Assembly (NCBI GenBank): GCA_947478535.1 | Contig: CANJXD010000008.1 | Location: 1-28,163, forward strand | DNA length: 28,163 bases | Reading direction: 5' to 3' | DNA from: Acetobacteraceae bacterium | Lineage (GTDB): Bacteria; Pseudomonadota; Alphaproteobacteria; Acetobacterales; Acetobacteraceae | Part shown: positions 1-8,340 of the stretch, in pieces | How positions within the stretch are numbered: position 1 is the stretch's first letter | Layout: every line of letters starts with the position of its first letter | Translations under genes and position numbers: made by a program | The notes under the pieces: generated by a model | What the model saw: only the letters and a program-made list of their open reading frames with translations | What the model was told of the DNA's origin: nothing | Database searches by the model: none

Positions 1-1
1 G

Positions 2-910
2 GAAACCGCCTCCTCCGGCATCGTCCGCATCGATGGACGGGACGTGACGGCGCTGGAGCCGGCGGACCGGGACATCGCGATGGTGTTCCAGAACTACGCG
101 CTCTACCCGCACATGTCGGTCTTCGAGAACATGGCCTATGGCCTGAAGATCCGCGGCATGGCGGCGGCCGAAATCCGCCGCCGGGTGGATGAGGCCGCGG
201 AGATGCTGGAAATCGCGCCGCTGCTGCAACGCAAGCCGCGCCAGCTTTCCGGCGGCCAGCGCCAGCGCGTCGCCATGGGCCGCGCCGTGGTGCGAGAGCC
301 GAAGCTGTTCCTGTTCGATGAACCGTTGTCGAACCTCGATGCCAAGCTGCGCGTGCAGATGCGGGCCGAGATCAGGCGCCTGCAGAAGCGCCTCGGCGTC
401 ACCTCCCTGTTCGTGACGCATGACCAGGTGGAGGCGATGACGCTGGGCGATCGCCTTGTCGTCATGCACCAGGGCCGGGCCGCCCAGGTCGCCTCCCCCA
501 TGGAGGTCTGGAGCCGGCCGGCGGATACCTACGTCGCGGGCTTCATCGGCTCGCCCGCGATGAATTTCCTCACCGCCTCCCTCGCCATGGGGGGCACCGG
601 CGCGGCGCTGAAGGCAGGCCCGCGCATGGCCTTCGCCGATGGCAGCCGCGCGGGGGCGGATGGCACCCCGCTCACCATCGGCATCCGGCCCGAGCATATC
701 GAGGTCAGCCGCCTCGGCGTGCCGATGGCGGTGGAACTGGTGGAACCCCTGGGCTCCGAGACCGTCATCCATGGCCGCCTGCCCGGCGGCGAGCCCCTGG
801 TCGCCCGCCTGCCCGTCGCCGCCAGCGAGATCGGGGAGACGCTGCCCGTGCACCTGCCCCCCGCCGCCTGGCATGTCTTCGACGCCGCGGGAAAGCGCCT
901 CTCGGCGTAA
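2..910 (+). CDS. ugpC: ABC transporter ATP-binding protein, CUT1/UgpC-MalK type (5' end outside window)
   Basis: This ATPase would energise import of a sugar or glycerol-3-phosphate type solute through a CUT1 ABC importer at the cytoplasmic face of the inner membrane. The frame is open from base 2, so the start codon and the Walker A loop lie upstream of the window. Visible in order are the Q-loop region ([17 protein letters not shown]), the ABC signature [14 protein letters not shown], Walker B with [15 protein letters not shown], and the H-loop in [11 protein letters not shown] MalK-type regulatory extension with TOBE-like sequence follows ([23 protein letters not shown]). The permease and binding-protein genes are expected upstream. 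The family is certain. The substrate, and therefore the symbol ugpC rather than malK or msmK, is a guess from overall resemblance. Confidence 0.9.
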   Translation, partial: ETASSGIVRIDGRDVTALEPADRDIAMVFQNYALYPHMSVFENMAYGLKIRGMAAAEIRRRVDEAAEMLEIAPLLQRKPRQLSGGQRQRVAMGRAVVREPKLFLFDEPLSNLDAKLRVQMRAEIRRLQKRLGVTSLFVTHDQVEAMTLGDRLVVMHQGRAAQVASPMEVWSRPADTYVAGFIGSPAMNFLTASLAMGGTGAALKAGPRMAFADGSRAGADGTPLTIGIRPEHIEVSRLGVPMAVELVEPLGSETVIHGRLPGGEPLVARLPVAASEIGETLPVHLPPAAWHVFDAAGKRLSA

Positions 911-922
911 CGGCGCGCATGG

Positions 923-941
923 CCCGGCGAGGCTCGCCGGG
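923..941 (+). terminator. Hairpin between ABC ATPase and glycosyltransferase genes
   Basis: A perfect 8-bp inverted repeat, CCCGGCGA / TCGCCGGG, with a 3-nt loop lies 13 bases after the ABC ATPase stop codon. Only two T residues follow, so it is a weak intrinsic terminator at best. It could instead stabilise the 3' end of the transporter mRNA. Confidence 0.4.
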
Positions 942-954
942 TTAGGCTCGCGGC

Positions 955-3099
955 ATGGACACGCTGCCCGAAACCCCGGAAGCCCTGCTCGCGCAAGCGG
1001 ATTCGTTGCGCGATCGGCGCCGCTGGGCGGAGGCGGAGCAGGCCTACCGCGCCTATCTGGCGGAACGCCCGCATCACGCTGAAATCCACGTCCAGCTCGG
1101 CCATGCCGTGAAGGAACAGGGGGACGCCGAAGGGGCGCTTGGCCACTACCGCCGCGCCGCGGCCCTGGCGCCGGACAGCTTCGACCCGCCCTTGATGATG
1201 AGCCACGCGCTGCGCCTGCTCGGCCGTGGGAAGGCAGCAGCGGCCGCCATCGCCCAGGCTGTCGCCCTCGTGCCGCTCGATCCCGTTGTCCGCCGCGCCG
1301 CCGCGGTGCTGCGCCACCGCCTGGAACCGCCGGAGGACGCGCCCTGCACCGCGCCGGCTCCCTCCCCGACAGGACCGCCAACCCAATTCGCCTTCGATAT
1401 CACGGACCTGCTGGAATACCTGCGGGAGGCCCGCACGCCGACCGGCATCCAGCGCGTGCAGATGGGGCTGCTCGGCGCCATCCTCGCCAAGCCGGGAGAG
1501 GCACCCCTGCTGGTGGCCTATGACCCCGGCACCTGGCGCTGGTGGCATGTGGAGGACGCCGTCTTCCGCCGCGTCCTGGCGCTGGCCCGCATCGGGTCTT
1601 CCGCCGCCGATCCCGCCTGGCGCGCCGCCACGGCCCAGCTCTGCGCCGCCGAACACCGGCCGGATGCGCCGATTCGCCCGGGCGCCACGCTGACCACGCT
1701 CGGCAATGCCTGGGGGGTGGAGGACTACTTCCGCGGCCTCCGCCTGCTGCGGGCGCGGGTGCCGCTGCGCTACGTCTCCTTCGTGCATGACTGCGTGCCG
1801 CTGGCGATGCCGGAGCATTGCCTGGAGCTGACGGTGCGGCTCTACGCCCGCTGGTTCGCCGCCCTGTCGCTGCATGCCGATGCGGTGCTGGCCAATTCCC
1901 ACGCCACGGCCCGCGATTTTTGCCAGTTCGCCGCCCCGCTCGGCCGTATCCCGCCCGTCACCGTCGTGCCGCTCGCCGCCCAGGGGCTCGGCCCGCCGGC
2001 AGCCCTGGCGGTCGCACTGGAGGCCGCCGAGGCGCTGCCCGCGCCGTTGCCGGGTGAGGATTTCGTGCTGTTCCTCGCCACCCTCGAATCCCGCAAGAAC
2101 CACCTGATGGTGTTCCGCGCCTGGCTCACGCTGCTGCGCCGGCTCGGCGCCGCCGCGCCGCGCCTGGTCTGCGTCGGCAAGCCGGGCTGGCGAGCGGAAG
2201 CGGCGCTGGCGCTGCTGGACGCCTCCCCTGACTTGCGCCGCAAGGTCAGCATCCTGTCGGATGTGTCGGACCTCGCCTTGGCGGGGCTGACGGCGCGCTG
2301 CCTGTTCACGGTCTACAACTCCTTCCATGAAGGCTGGGGCCTGCCGGTCAGCGAAAGCCTCGCCGCGGGCAAGCTCTGCGTCGTGCCGGCGCATTCGGCG
2401 CTGCTCGAATCCGGTGCACCGGGCGCCGTGTTCTTCCCCCCTCAGGATGAGCCCGCCCTGGCCGAGGCCCTGCATCGCCTGGTGACGGACCCCGCCCATC
2501 GTTCGGCGCTCGAAGCCCGTATCGACCGTGCGGCCGCCGCACGAAGCTGGCAGGACGCCGCGGCGGAGGTCAGCGCCAGCCTCGCCCGCCCGCTCCCGCC
2601 CATCGAGGCTGGTGCCTTCCCGCTCGGCCGGCGCCTCGCCCTCGGCACCGCTGGCCACGTCACACCGGGCAAGGACGGCGCCTGGGCGGAACGGGTGCGG
2701 GATGGCCTGGCATGGTGGTGGGCAGAACCCTGGGGCTGCTGGGCGCGGGATGGCGTCGCCGCGCTGCGCCTGCCCACCAGCGCCGCGCCGGGCACGCCGC
2801 TGCGCGTGGTGCTGGAACTGCGCGGCCCGCCGGGTGGGCTGTTGCTCCGCCTTCGCCTGCGTGGAGCCACCCCGGGCCCCTGGCGGCGCCTGACGCTGGC
2901 GGAGAACCAGCGCGTGACCTGCGTGTTGCAGGGCGAAGCCGCCCCCGACGGGCTGCTGGTCGAACTCGATTCCGGCGATGGCGTCGCCCTGCGGGACCGC
3001 GCCGGCCGCACCGTCGGCGTCGGCGTGGTGGCGGTCATGACCTGCCGGGAGGAGGACATCGCGGCACGCCTCGCGATGCTGGAAAGCGCGGCCCCATAG
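955..3099 (+). CDS. TPR-containing glycosyltransferase family 4 protein
   Basis: This is probably a cytoplasmic retaining glycosyltransferase acting on a surface polysaccharide or glycoconjugate; donor and acceptor are unknown. Residues 5-125 form TPR-like helical repeats (AEQAYRAYLAERPHHAEIHVQLG, then GDAEGALGHYRRAAALAP). From about residue 143 a GT-B fold begins (FDITDLLEYLREARTPTGIQ). It carries the GT4 donor-site signatures ESRKNH and the E-x7-E stretch FHEGWGLPVSESLAAGK. The last ~145 residues look like an accessory beta-rich module rich in W, R and L (GLAWWWAEPWGCWARDG, then alternating LRVVLEL / LLLRLRLRG strands); I cannot name it. ATG 955 has only a weak ribosome site, but no better start is seen. 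The gene stands apart from other polysaccharide genes in the window. The galU and phosphohexomutase genes 8 kb away could supply its sugar nucleotides, which is inference. Confidence 0.85.
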   Translation: MDTLPETPEALLAQADSLRDRRRWAEAEQAYRAYLAERPHHAEIHVQLGHAVKEQGDAEGALGHYRRAAALAPDSFDPPLMMSHALRLLGRGKAAAAAIAQAVALVPLDPVVRRAAAVLRHRLEPPEDAPCTAPAPSPTGPPTQFAFDITDLLEYLREARTPTGIQRVQMGLLGAILAKPGEAPLLVAYDPGTWRWWHVEDAVFRRVLALARIGSSAADPAWRAATAQLCAAEHRPDAPIRPGATLTTLGNAWGVEDYFRGLRLLRARVPLRYVSFVHDCVPLAMPEHCLELTVRLYARWFAALSLHADAVLANSHATARDFCQFAAPLGRIPPVTVVPLAAQGLGPPAALAVALEAAEALPAPLPGEDFVLFLATLESRKNHLMVFRAWLTLLRRLGAAAPRLVCVGKPGWRAEAALALLDASPDLRRKVSILSDVSDLALAGLTARCLFTVYNSFHEGWGLPVSESLAAGKLCVVPAHSALLESGAPGAVFFPPQDEPALAEALHRLVTDPAHRSALEARIDRAAAARSWQDAAAEVSASLARPLPPIEAGAFPLGRRLALGTAGHVTPGKDGAWAERVRDGLAWWWAEPWGCWARDGVAALRLPTSAAPGTPLRVVLELRGPPGGLLLRLRLRGATPGPWRRLTLAENQRVTCVLQGEAAPDGLLVELDSGDGVALRDRAGRTVGVGVVAVMTCREEDIAARLAMLESAAP

Positions 3100-3132
3100 T
3101 GCGCGGTCCGGTGATGCGTCGTTGACACGCCG

Positions 3133-3154
3133 GTGCGGCTTTCCCCAGCCGCAT
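3133..3154 (+). terminator. Hairpin after the glycosyltransferase gene
   Basis: A 7-bp perfect stem TGCGGCT / AGCCGCA, extended by a G-T pair, encloses the loop TTCCCC and lies 34 bases after the glycosyltransferase stop. No U-tract follows, so factor-independent termination is uncertain. Confidence 0.35.
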
Positions 3155-3373
3155 CGACCCCGGCCGGATGCGGGATAGGCCCGCTTGCAATAGAGTGAGA
3201 CGCGAATCTGCCTGCGCCAGCTCGCCCGGCACGCCGGCGCCGGGCCAGCGACGCTTTCCGAAGCGGCAGAGGGGGCGCTCCATCCCCGGCGAGAGAGGCG
3301 GCAGGACATCACTGGCGAGAACAAGCCCGCAGCGACACGGACCGGACGGCTCGCCGTCGCCGGTGGCGTTGTC

Positions 3374-5389
3374 GTGGCCGGCCTCGCCTGGGGGGCGGCC
3401 ATCTGGTACGCCGGCCAGCGTGCCGATGGCGCGGAGGCCCTGGCACGCGCCACCGCCGGACGCGCCGCCCTGGCGGGCCGGGCCGTCATCGCCACGCCGA
3501 TCGAGACCGCCGGGGAAGCCCTCGCCGCCGCCGAACAGCGCCACGCCGCCCTGCAACGCCAGGATCGCGCGGCGGTTCCCCTCGCCGAACGCCAGGCTGC
3601 CGAGGCGGTGCGCCGCGATGGCCTGCAATTCGCCGCGACCGCGGATGCCGCCGGGCGGGTGCTGTGGTCCACCCATCCCGCGATGCTCGGGACCAGCCTG
3701 GCGGATCGGGAATCCTTCGGCCTGCACCGTGCCGGCCGGGCGGAGACGCTGCTCTCGCCCGCGCTGCTGGACCTGCCGGGCGGGCCGCGCAGCCTGCTCG
3801 CCACACGGCCGCTGGCCGATGCCCGCGGTGCCTTCGCCGGTATCGCCGTGGTGGCAATCGACCCGCGCCGGCTCGACCGCGCGCTGGGCGAGGCCGCCGC
3901 CGTGCCGGGGCTGCGCCTGGCGCTGCTGCGCGCCGATGGCATGCCCCTCGCCACCGGCGGCCCGGCCCTGCCGATGCCGATCTGGCCCCTGCCGCCGCGC
4001 ACCGAGGGCGCAGCGCTCCGCCCGGCCGGGGATGGCCTGCCGGCGCTGACGCTGGCGTCCCTGCCCGCGGGCGGCGATCTGCTGCTTGCCGCCGCCTTCG
4101 AGGACGCCTCCGGCACTGCCGCCGCCGCGGAGGCCGCATGGCTCGCCTGGCTCGCCGCCGGCCTGGCCAGCATCCTCGCAATCGGCCTGCCCCTGCTGCT
4201 CGGCCGCACCGCCCCCCCGGGCCGCGGGGCGGAGCAAAGGCTGGATGAGGCGCTGCCAGCGGTTGGCTATCGGGGCATCATCGAGCCCGGCGGCGCGCTG
4301 CGGCTGACGGAAATCGGCCCGGGGATCGAACGCCTCACCGGCTGGACCCAGGAAGCCGCGCTGCGGGTGGGCTGGCGGGAAAGGGGCCTCGACCCGCAGA
4401 CCCTGCCGCTTGGCCCGGACCTGCCGGACCGGCTGCGCCGCGAAGCCAGCGCCGCCACCGAGTATCGTTTCCGCCGCGCCGATGGCGCCGTCATGTGGCT
4501 GCGGGAGACGGCGCGCGTCAGCGGGCGGACAGCGGAGGGCATCGAGGTCGCCGGCGCGTTGGAGGATATCTCGGCCGAGCGCGAACTCGCCCTGCAGGCC
4601 GCGACGGCGGCGAAATTCGCCACCCTGGGCGAGATGGCCACCGGCCTCGCGCATGAGCTCAACCAGCCCATCGCCATCATGTCGCTCGCCGCCGAGAATG
4701 CCGCGGAGGCGCTGGAAGCCGGTGAGGATGGGGTGGATGAGGCCTTGTCCCGCCTCCGCCGCATCATGGCCCAGGCGGACCGCGCCAAGGCCATCGTCAC
4801 CCAGTTGCGGTCCTTCTCCCGCGTCGATGTCTCGGCCATGGAGCCGATCGACCTGGGCGCTGCCGTGCATGGCATGATGATCCTGGCCGGCCAGGCGCTG
4901 CGTGACGCCGGCGTCCAGGTGCAGATGCGCCTGCCGGATATCCTGCCCCCCGTCGTCGGCCAGACCATCCTGGTGGAGCAGGTGCTGCTGAACCTCGTGC
5001 TGAATGCGCGGGATGCGCTGCATGAACGCCCGCCCGAACGCCGGCGCCTGCGGATCGACGCGGAGGAAGGCCCCGGGCTGGATGAGGTGACGCTGCGGGT
5101 GATGGATACTGGGCCCGGCCTGTCTCCGGACGTGCTGGAAAAACTGTTCGAGCCCTTCTTCACCACCAAGCCGCCGGGACTCGGGACTGGGCTCGGCCTG
5201 TCGATCTCCCGCACCATCATGCGGGGCATCGGCGGGCGGATCAGTGCGGAGAACGCGCCGGCCGGCAGCGACATGGGGGCGGAATTCACCCTGGTGTTCC
5301 GTCGCGCTCCACTCGCGGTTAACGTGCCGGAGCCGAAACCAACACAAGCGGCGCCAGCGCCGCGCTGGCCGGCTACCACCGGAAGTTGA
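3374..5389 (+). CDS. Membrane sensor histidine kinase with periplasmic sensor and PAS domain (start uncertain)
   Basis: This is a transmembrane histidine kinase. A first membrane helix (GLAWGAAIWYA and preceding residues) is followed by a ~230-residue periplasmic region resembling a Cache-type sensor (FAATADAAGRVLWSTHP). A second helix spans AAWLAWLAAGLASILAIGLP. Next come a PAS/PAC domain (YRFRRADGAVMWLRETARV, GALEDISAERE), a HisKA box with phospho-accepting His427 in GLAHELNQPIAIM, and a HATPase with N-box NLVLNARDAL, G1 box VMDTGPGLSP and G2 GLGTGLGLSIS. Only GTG 3374 is a conventional in-frame start, and it falls inside the first membrane helix. The frame stays open back to 3194 with no ATG, GTG or TTG. 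An ATC at 3308 sits 9 nt after GAGAGAGG, so a non-canonical start or a base error is possible. A paralogue follows immediately. No cognate response regulator is adjacent. Confidence 0.88.
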   Translation: MAGLAWGAAIWYAGQRADGAEALARATAGRAALAGRAVIATPIETAGEALAAAEQRHAALQRQDRAAVPLAERQAAEAVRRDGLQFAATADAAGRVLWSTHPAMLGTSLADRESFGLHRAGRAETLLSPALLDLPGGPRSLLATRPLADARGAFAGIAVVAIDPRRLDRALGEAAAVPGLRLALLRADGMPLATGGPALPMPIWPLPPRTEGAALRPAGDGLPALTLASLPAGGDLLLAAAFEDASGTAAAAEAAWLAWLAAGLASILAIGLPLLLGRTAPPGRGAEQRLDEALPAVGYRGIIEPGGALRLTEIGPGIERLTGWTQEAALRVGWRERGLDPQTLPLGPDLPDRLRREASAATEYRFRRADGAVMWLRETARVSGRTAEGIEVAGALEDISAERELALQAATAAKFATLGEMATGLAHELNQPIAIMSLAAENAAEALEAGEDGVDEALSRLRRIMAQADRAKAIVTQLRSFSRVDVSAMEPIDLGAAVHGMMILAGQALRDAGVQVQMRLPDILPPVVGQTILVEQVLLNLVLNARDALHERPPERRRLRIDAEEGPGLDEVTLRVMDTGPGLSPDVLEKLFEPFFTTKPPGLGTGLGLSISRTIMRGIGGRISAENAPAGSDMGAEFTLVFRRAPLAVNVPEPKPTQAAPAPRWPATTGS

Positions 5390-5404
5390 TTAATAACCTT
5401 TTAA
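5390..5404 (+). promoter_or_regulatory. Candidate CtrA binding site (TTAA-N7-TTAA)
   Basis: The sequence TTAATAACCTTTTAA matches exactly the TTAA-N7-TTAA spacing recognised by the alphaproteobacterial cell-cycle regulator CtrA. It sits in a short AT-rich gap after the stop of the first kinase and about 48 bp before the start of the second. A further TTAAC half-site lies at 5421-5425 inside the palindrome GGTTAACC. The match is seen directly; binding is inferred. In DNA of this GC content an exact match is unlikely by chance at a given site, but gaps are AT-rich in general. Confidence 0.45.
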
Positions 5405-5451
5405 TGCTCGCATAAGAGGGTTAACCTGCGGTGTCCTGGGGGGGACACTGC

Positions 5452-6900
5452 ATGACCTACGGGCTGCCATGGCCGAGGGCTGTGGCCTTCGCGGCTGCCA
5501 GTGCCGGCGTCACGGCACTTTGCGTCCAGGCGCTGCCGGATGCCGCCGCGCCGCTCGGCTTGCTCCTGCTGGCCGCCGGGGTTCTGCTTGGCCTGCTCTC
5601 CACCGGCATGGGCACGCCGATGACAGCACCGCCAGGGGACGCGGAGCAGCCCGCCGCCAGCCGCCCGCGCCCAGCCCGCCAGGCTTTCCCGCTCCGTACG
5701 CAACAATCGACATCGCCGAACTGGACACCCAATTGGGCACCCAACTGGGCCCCACGCCGCCACCTGCCCCGCATCGCCTATCGCGGCGCCATCGAGCGCG
5801 GGGGCTCGCTCCGCATCACCAGCATCGGCACCGGGATCGAGAGCCTGACAGGCTGGTCGACGGAAGCCGCGCAGCGGCCGGGCTGGCGGCAGCTCAACCT
5901 GGATCCGCTGACCCTGCCGCTCGGCCCGGACCTGCCTGAACGGCTGGAGCGAGAGGACAAGGCCAGCGCCGAATTCCGCTTCCGCCGCGCCGACGGTGCC
6001 TGGATGTGGGTCAGGGAGACGGTGCGCGCCGCCCGACGCATCGGCACGCGGGTCGAGGTGACGGGGGTGCTGGAAGACATTTCCGCCGAACAGGTGCTGG
6101 CGTTGCAGGAAGCGCGCACCGCGAAATTCGCCACCCTCGGCGAGATGGCCGCCGGCCTCGCGCATGAACTCAACCAGCCCATCGCCATCATGTCCCTCGC
6201 CGCGGAAAATGCGGCAGAGGCGCTGGAAGCGGGCGCCTCCGGACTGCCGGATGCCGTCATCCGCCTGCATCGGATCATGGCCCAGGCGGATCGCGCCAAG
6301 GCCATCGTCACCCAGCTTCGCGCGTTCTCCCGGGTCGATGCCACGGCGTTGGAGGCGATGGATCTCGGCGCTGCCGTGCGCGGGATGATGGTGCTGGCCG
6401 GCCAGGCGCTGCGCGATGCGGGGGTGGAGGTGGTGCTGGTGGTGCCGGACCGGCTGCCCCGCATCGTCGGGCAGCGGACCCTGGTGGAACAGGTGCTGCT
6501 GAACCTGGTGCTGAATGCCCGGGACTCGCTGCTGGACCAGCCCCCGGAATGCCGCCGGCTGCACCTGCTGGTGGAAGCCGGCCCCGAGGAGGCGGTGACG
6601 CTCTCGGTCGTCGATAACGGCGCCGGCCTGTCGCCCGAGGTGAAGGACCGGCTGTTCGAGCCCTTTGTCACCACCAAGCCGCCAGGTCTCGGCACCGGGC
6701 TGGGGCTCTCGATTTGCCGCACCATCATGCAGGCCGTTGGGGGCCGGATCGAGGCGGGCGATGGGCCGGAAGCGCTGCGCCCATTCGGCTGCGAGCGCGG
6801 CGCCGCCTTCACGCTGACCTTCCGCCGCGCGCCCGGCATGGCTGAGGCGGGACCGGCGGCCCGCGGCGGCACGGCCTCGGCCGCCCAGGAACGCGCGTGA
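5452..6900 (+). CDS. Membrane-anchored PAS histidine kinase, paralogue of the preceding kinase
   Basis: This kinase repeats the cytoplasmic half of its upstream neighbour but lacks the periplasmic sensor. Two N-terminal hydrophobic segments (AVAFAAASAGVTALC and LGLLLLAAGVLLGLL) form a hairpin with almost nothing outside the cell. The PAS/PAC domain (FRFRRADGAWMWVRETV, GVLEDISAEQ) leads into the HisKA box with His238 in GLAHELNQPIAIM. The HATPase has NLVLNARDSL, VVDNGAGLSP and GLGTGLGLSIC. The start at 5452 is preferred over GTG 5431 because a G7 run lies at the right distance before it. The linker between membrane and PAS contains three NW(T/A)P repeats. Input is probably cytoplasmic or within the membrane. 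It may heterodimerise with, or act in parallel to, the upstream kinase; both are inference. Confidence 0.88.
   Translation: MTYGLPWPRAVAFAAASAGVTALCVQALPDAAAPLGLLLLAAGVLLGLLSTGMGTPMTAPPGDAEQPAASRPRPARQAFPLRTQQSTSPNWTPNWAPNWAPRRHLPRIAYRGAIERGGSLRITSIGTGIESLTGWSTEAAQRPGWRQLNLDPLTLPLGPDLPERLEREDKASAEFRFRRADGAWMWVRETVRAARRIGTRVEVTGVLEDISAEQVLALQEARTAKFATLGEMAAGLAHELNQPIAIMSLAAENAAEALEAGASGLPDAVIRLHRIMAQADRAKAIVTQLRAFSRVDATALEAMDLGAAVRGMMVLAGQALRDAGVEVVLVVPDRLPRIVGQRTLVEQVLLNLVLNARDSLLDQPPECRRLHLLVEAGPEEAVTLSVVDNGAGLSPEVKDRLFEPFVTTKPPGLGTGLGLSICRTIMQAVGGRIEAGDGPEALRPFGCERGAAFTLTFRRAPGMAEAGPAARGGTASAAQERA
5719..5754 (+). repeat. Three 12-bp units encoding NWTP-NWAP-NWAP
   Basis: Three in-frame 12-bp units (AACTGGACACCC, AATTGGGCACCC, AACTGGGCCCCA) encode residues 90-101 of the second kinase, in the linker between the membrane hairpin and the PAS domain. 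The upstream paralogue lacks them. They look like a small local expansion. Confidence 0.7.
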
Positions 6901-6914
6901 TTTCGCACCGCAAC

Positions 6915-6928
6915 TTGATCCACAACAA
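6915..6928 (+). promoter_or_regulatory. Candidate FNR/FixK-type anaerobox upstream of hemN
   Basis: TTGATCCACAACAA matches the FNR/FixK consensus TTGAT-N4-ATCAA at nine of ten specified positions; the second half-site reads AACAA. It is the only such site noticed and lies immediately before hemN, a gene commonly controlled by FNR-type regulators in alphaproteobacteria. Its centre is 41.5 bp upstream of the hemN ATG. Classical class II activation would therefore place transcription start at the start codon, so the exact promoter geometry is unclear. Confidence 0.55.
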
Positions 6929-6962
6929 AGAATCAGACCGTCCCGCGATGTGAGGATGGGCC

Positions 6963-8306
6963 ATGGACACCCTCCCCGACCGCCGCCCCATCCTTGAGCG
7001 TTACGCGGGCCAGAACCTGCCCCGCTATACGTCCTACCCCACCGCGCCGCATTTCTCCGCCCTGGAGGAAGCGACCTATCGCGCGTGGCTGGCGGCAGTG
7101 GAACCACGGGACCGGCTGTCGCTCTACCTCCATATCCCCTTCTGCAAATCGCTCTGCTGGTATTGCGGCTGCCACACCGCTGTCACCCGCTCCGTCGCCC
7201 GCACATCGCGGTATGCGGAGGGGCTGGTCGCGGAAGCCGGGTTGCTGGCGGCGGCGCTGCCGGCGGCACCGGTGGAATCGCTGCATCTCGGCGGCGGCAC
7301 GCCCTCGGCCATCGGGGCGGAGGCGCTGGACCGGGTCCTGACCGCGCTGCGGGATCGCTTCGAATTCCTCGACGAGGCCGAATTGTCGGTCGAGCTCGAT
7401 CCCCGGATGCTGGACCCTGCGACCGTCGCCGTGCTGGCGCGCCAGGGCTTCTCACGCGCCAGCCTCGGCGTGCAGGATATGGCGCCGCATGTGCAGAAGC
7501 TGATCGGCCGCATCCAGCCGCCGGAACTGGTGGAAGCCGCGGTCGCCAAGCTGCGCGGCGCCGGCATCGCCCGTATCAACTTCGACCTGATGTACGGCCT
7601 GCCCGGCCAGAGCTGCGACGATGTCGCCGCCAGCGCGCGCTTCGCCGCGGCGATGGGCGCTGACCGCGTCGCGGTGTTCGGCTACGCCCACGTCCCCTGG
7701 ATGAAGCCGCACCAGAACGCCATCCGCCAGGAAGATCTGCCCGGGTCCTTCGCCCGCATGGAACAGGCCGATGCCGCCGAACGCGCGCTGCTGGCGGCGG
7801 GCTACATCGCGATCGGGCTGGACCACTTCGCCCGGCCGGGCGATTCCATGGCCGTGGCGGCTGAGGCCGGCGTGCTGAAGCGCAACTTCCAGGGCTACAC
7901 CACCGATCGCGCGCCGGTGCTGATCGGCCTCGGCGCTTCCGCCATCGGCGCGCTGCCGCAGGGCTACGCGCAGAACATCCCGGACGAGCGCGGCTGGCTG
8001 GCCGCGGTGGAAAAGGGCCACCTGCCCGTCACCCGCGGTCTGCGCCTGACGGAAGAAGACCGCGTGCGGCGCGATATCATCGAGGCCGTGATGTGCGACC
8101 TGGCGCTGGACCTGCGGCGGGTGCCCGGCGCCATCTGGCGGGCGGCGGAACCCCGGCTGGCGCCGCTGGTGGCGGATGGGCTGGCAGCGGTGGAGAATGG
8201 CCGCCTGGTCGCCACGGAATCCGGCCGCCGCTTCGTCCGCCACATCGCCGCCTGCTTCGATGCCTATCTGGGCGGTGGCCCGGCGCGGCACAGCAGCGCG
8301 GTCTAG
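6963..8306 (+). CDS. hemN: Oxygen-independent coproporphyrinogen III oxidase (radical SAM)
   Basis: HemN performs the oxygen-independent double decarboxylation of coproporphyrinogen III to protoporphyrinogen IX in the cytoplasm, using S-adenosylmethionine and a [4Fe-4S] cluster. The family hallmark LPRYTSYPTAPHF is at the N-terminus. The cluster motif YLHIPFCKSLCWYCGC supplies Cys61, Cys65 and Cys68, with the extra Cys70 typical of true HemN. LHLGGGTPS and GLPGQ stretches follow. At 447 residues it is close to the E. coli enzyme. ATG 6963 is preceded by GAGGATGGG. The upstream FNR-like box suggests induction at low oxygen. It does not overlap the kinase before it and is convergent with the receiver gene after it. 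The CxxxCxxCxC spacing and PRYTSYP argue against the HemW group. Confidence 0.95.
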   Translation: MDTLPDRRPILERYAGQNLPRYTSYPTAPHFSALEEATYRAWLAAVEPRDRLSLYLHIPFCKSLCWYCGCHTAVTRSVARTSRYAEGLVAEAGLLAAALPAAPVESLHLGGGTPSAIGAEALDRVLTALRDRFEFLDEAELSVELDPRMLDPATVAVLARQGFSRASLGVQDMAPHVQKLIGRIQPPELVEAAVAKLRGAGIARINFDLMYGLPGQSCDDVAASARFAAAMGADRVAVFGYAHVPWMKPHQNAIRQEDLPGSFARMEQADAAERALLAAGYIAIGLDHFARPGDSMAVAAEAGVLKRNFQGYTTDRAPVLIGLGASAIGALPQGYAQNIPDERGWLAAVEKGHLPVTRGLRLTEEDRVRRDIIEAVMCDLALDLRRVPGAIWRAAEPRLAPLVADGLAAVENGRLVATESGRRFVRHIAACFDAYLGGGPARHSSAV

Positions 8307-8340
8307 GCTGGTGTGGAATGGGAGTTGGCCGCCAACCCGA

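Noticed and set aside
529..4209. A very long minus-strand open frame opposite the glycosyltransferase and first kinase
   Set aside because: It is antisense to well-supported genes and its Arg/Ala/Gly/Pro-rich product has no domain. GC-rich third positions keep such frames open.
8324..8336. Hairpin GTTGG-CCG-CCAAC between hemN and the receiver gene as a terminator
   Set aside because: The stem is only 5 bp and no T-run follows on either strand.
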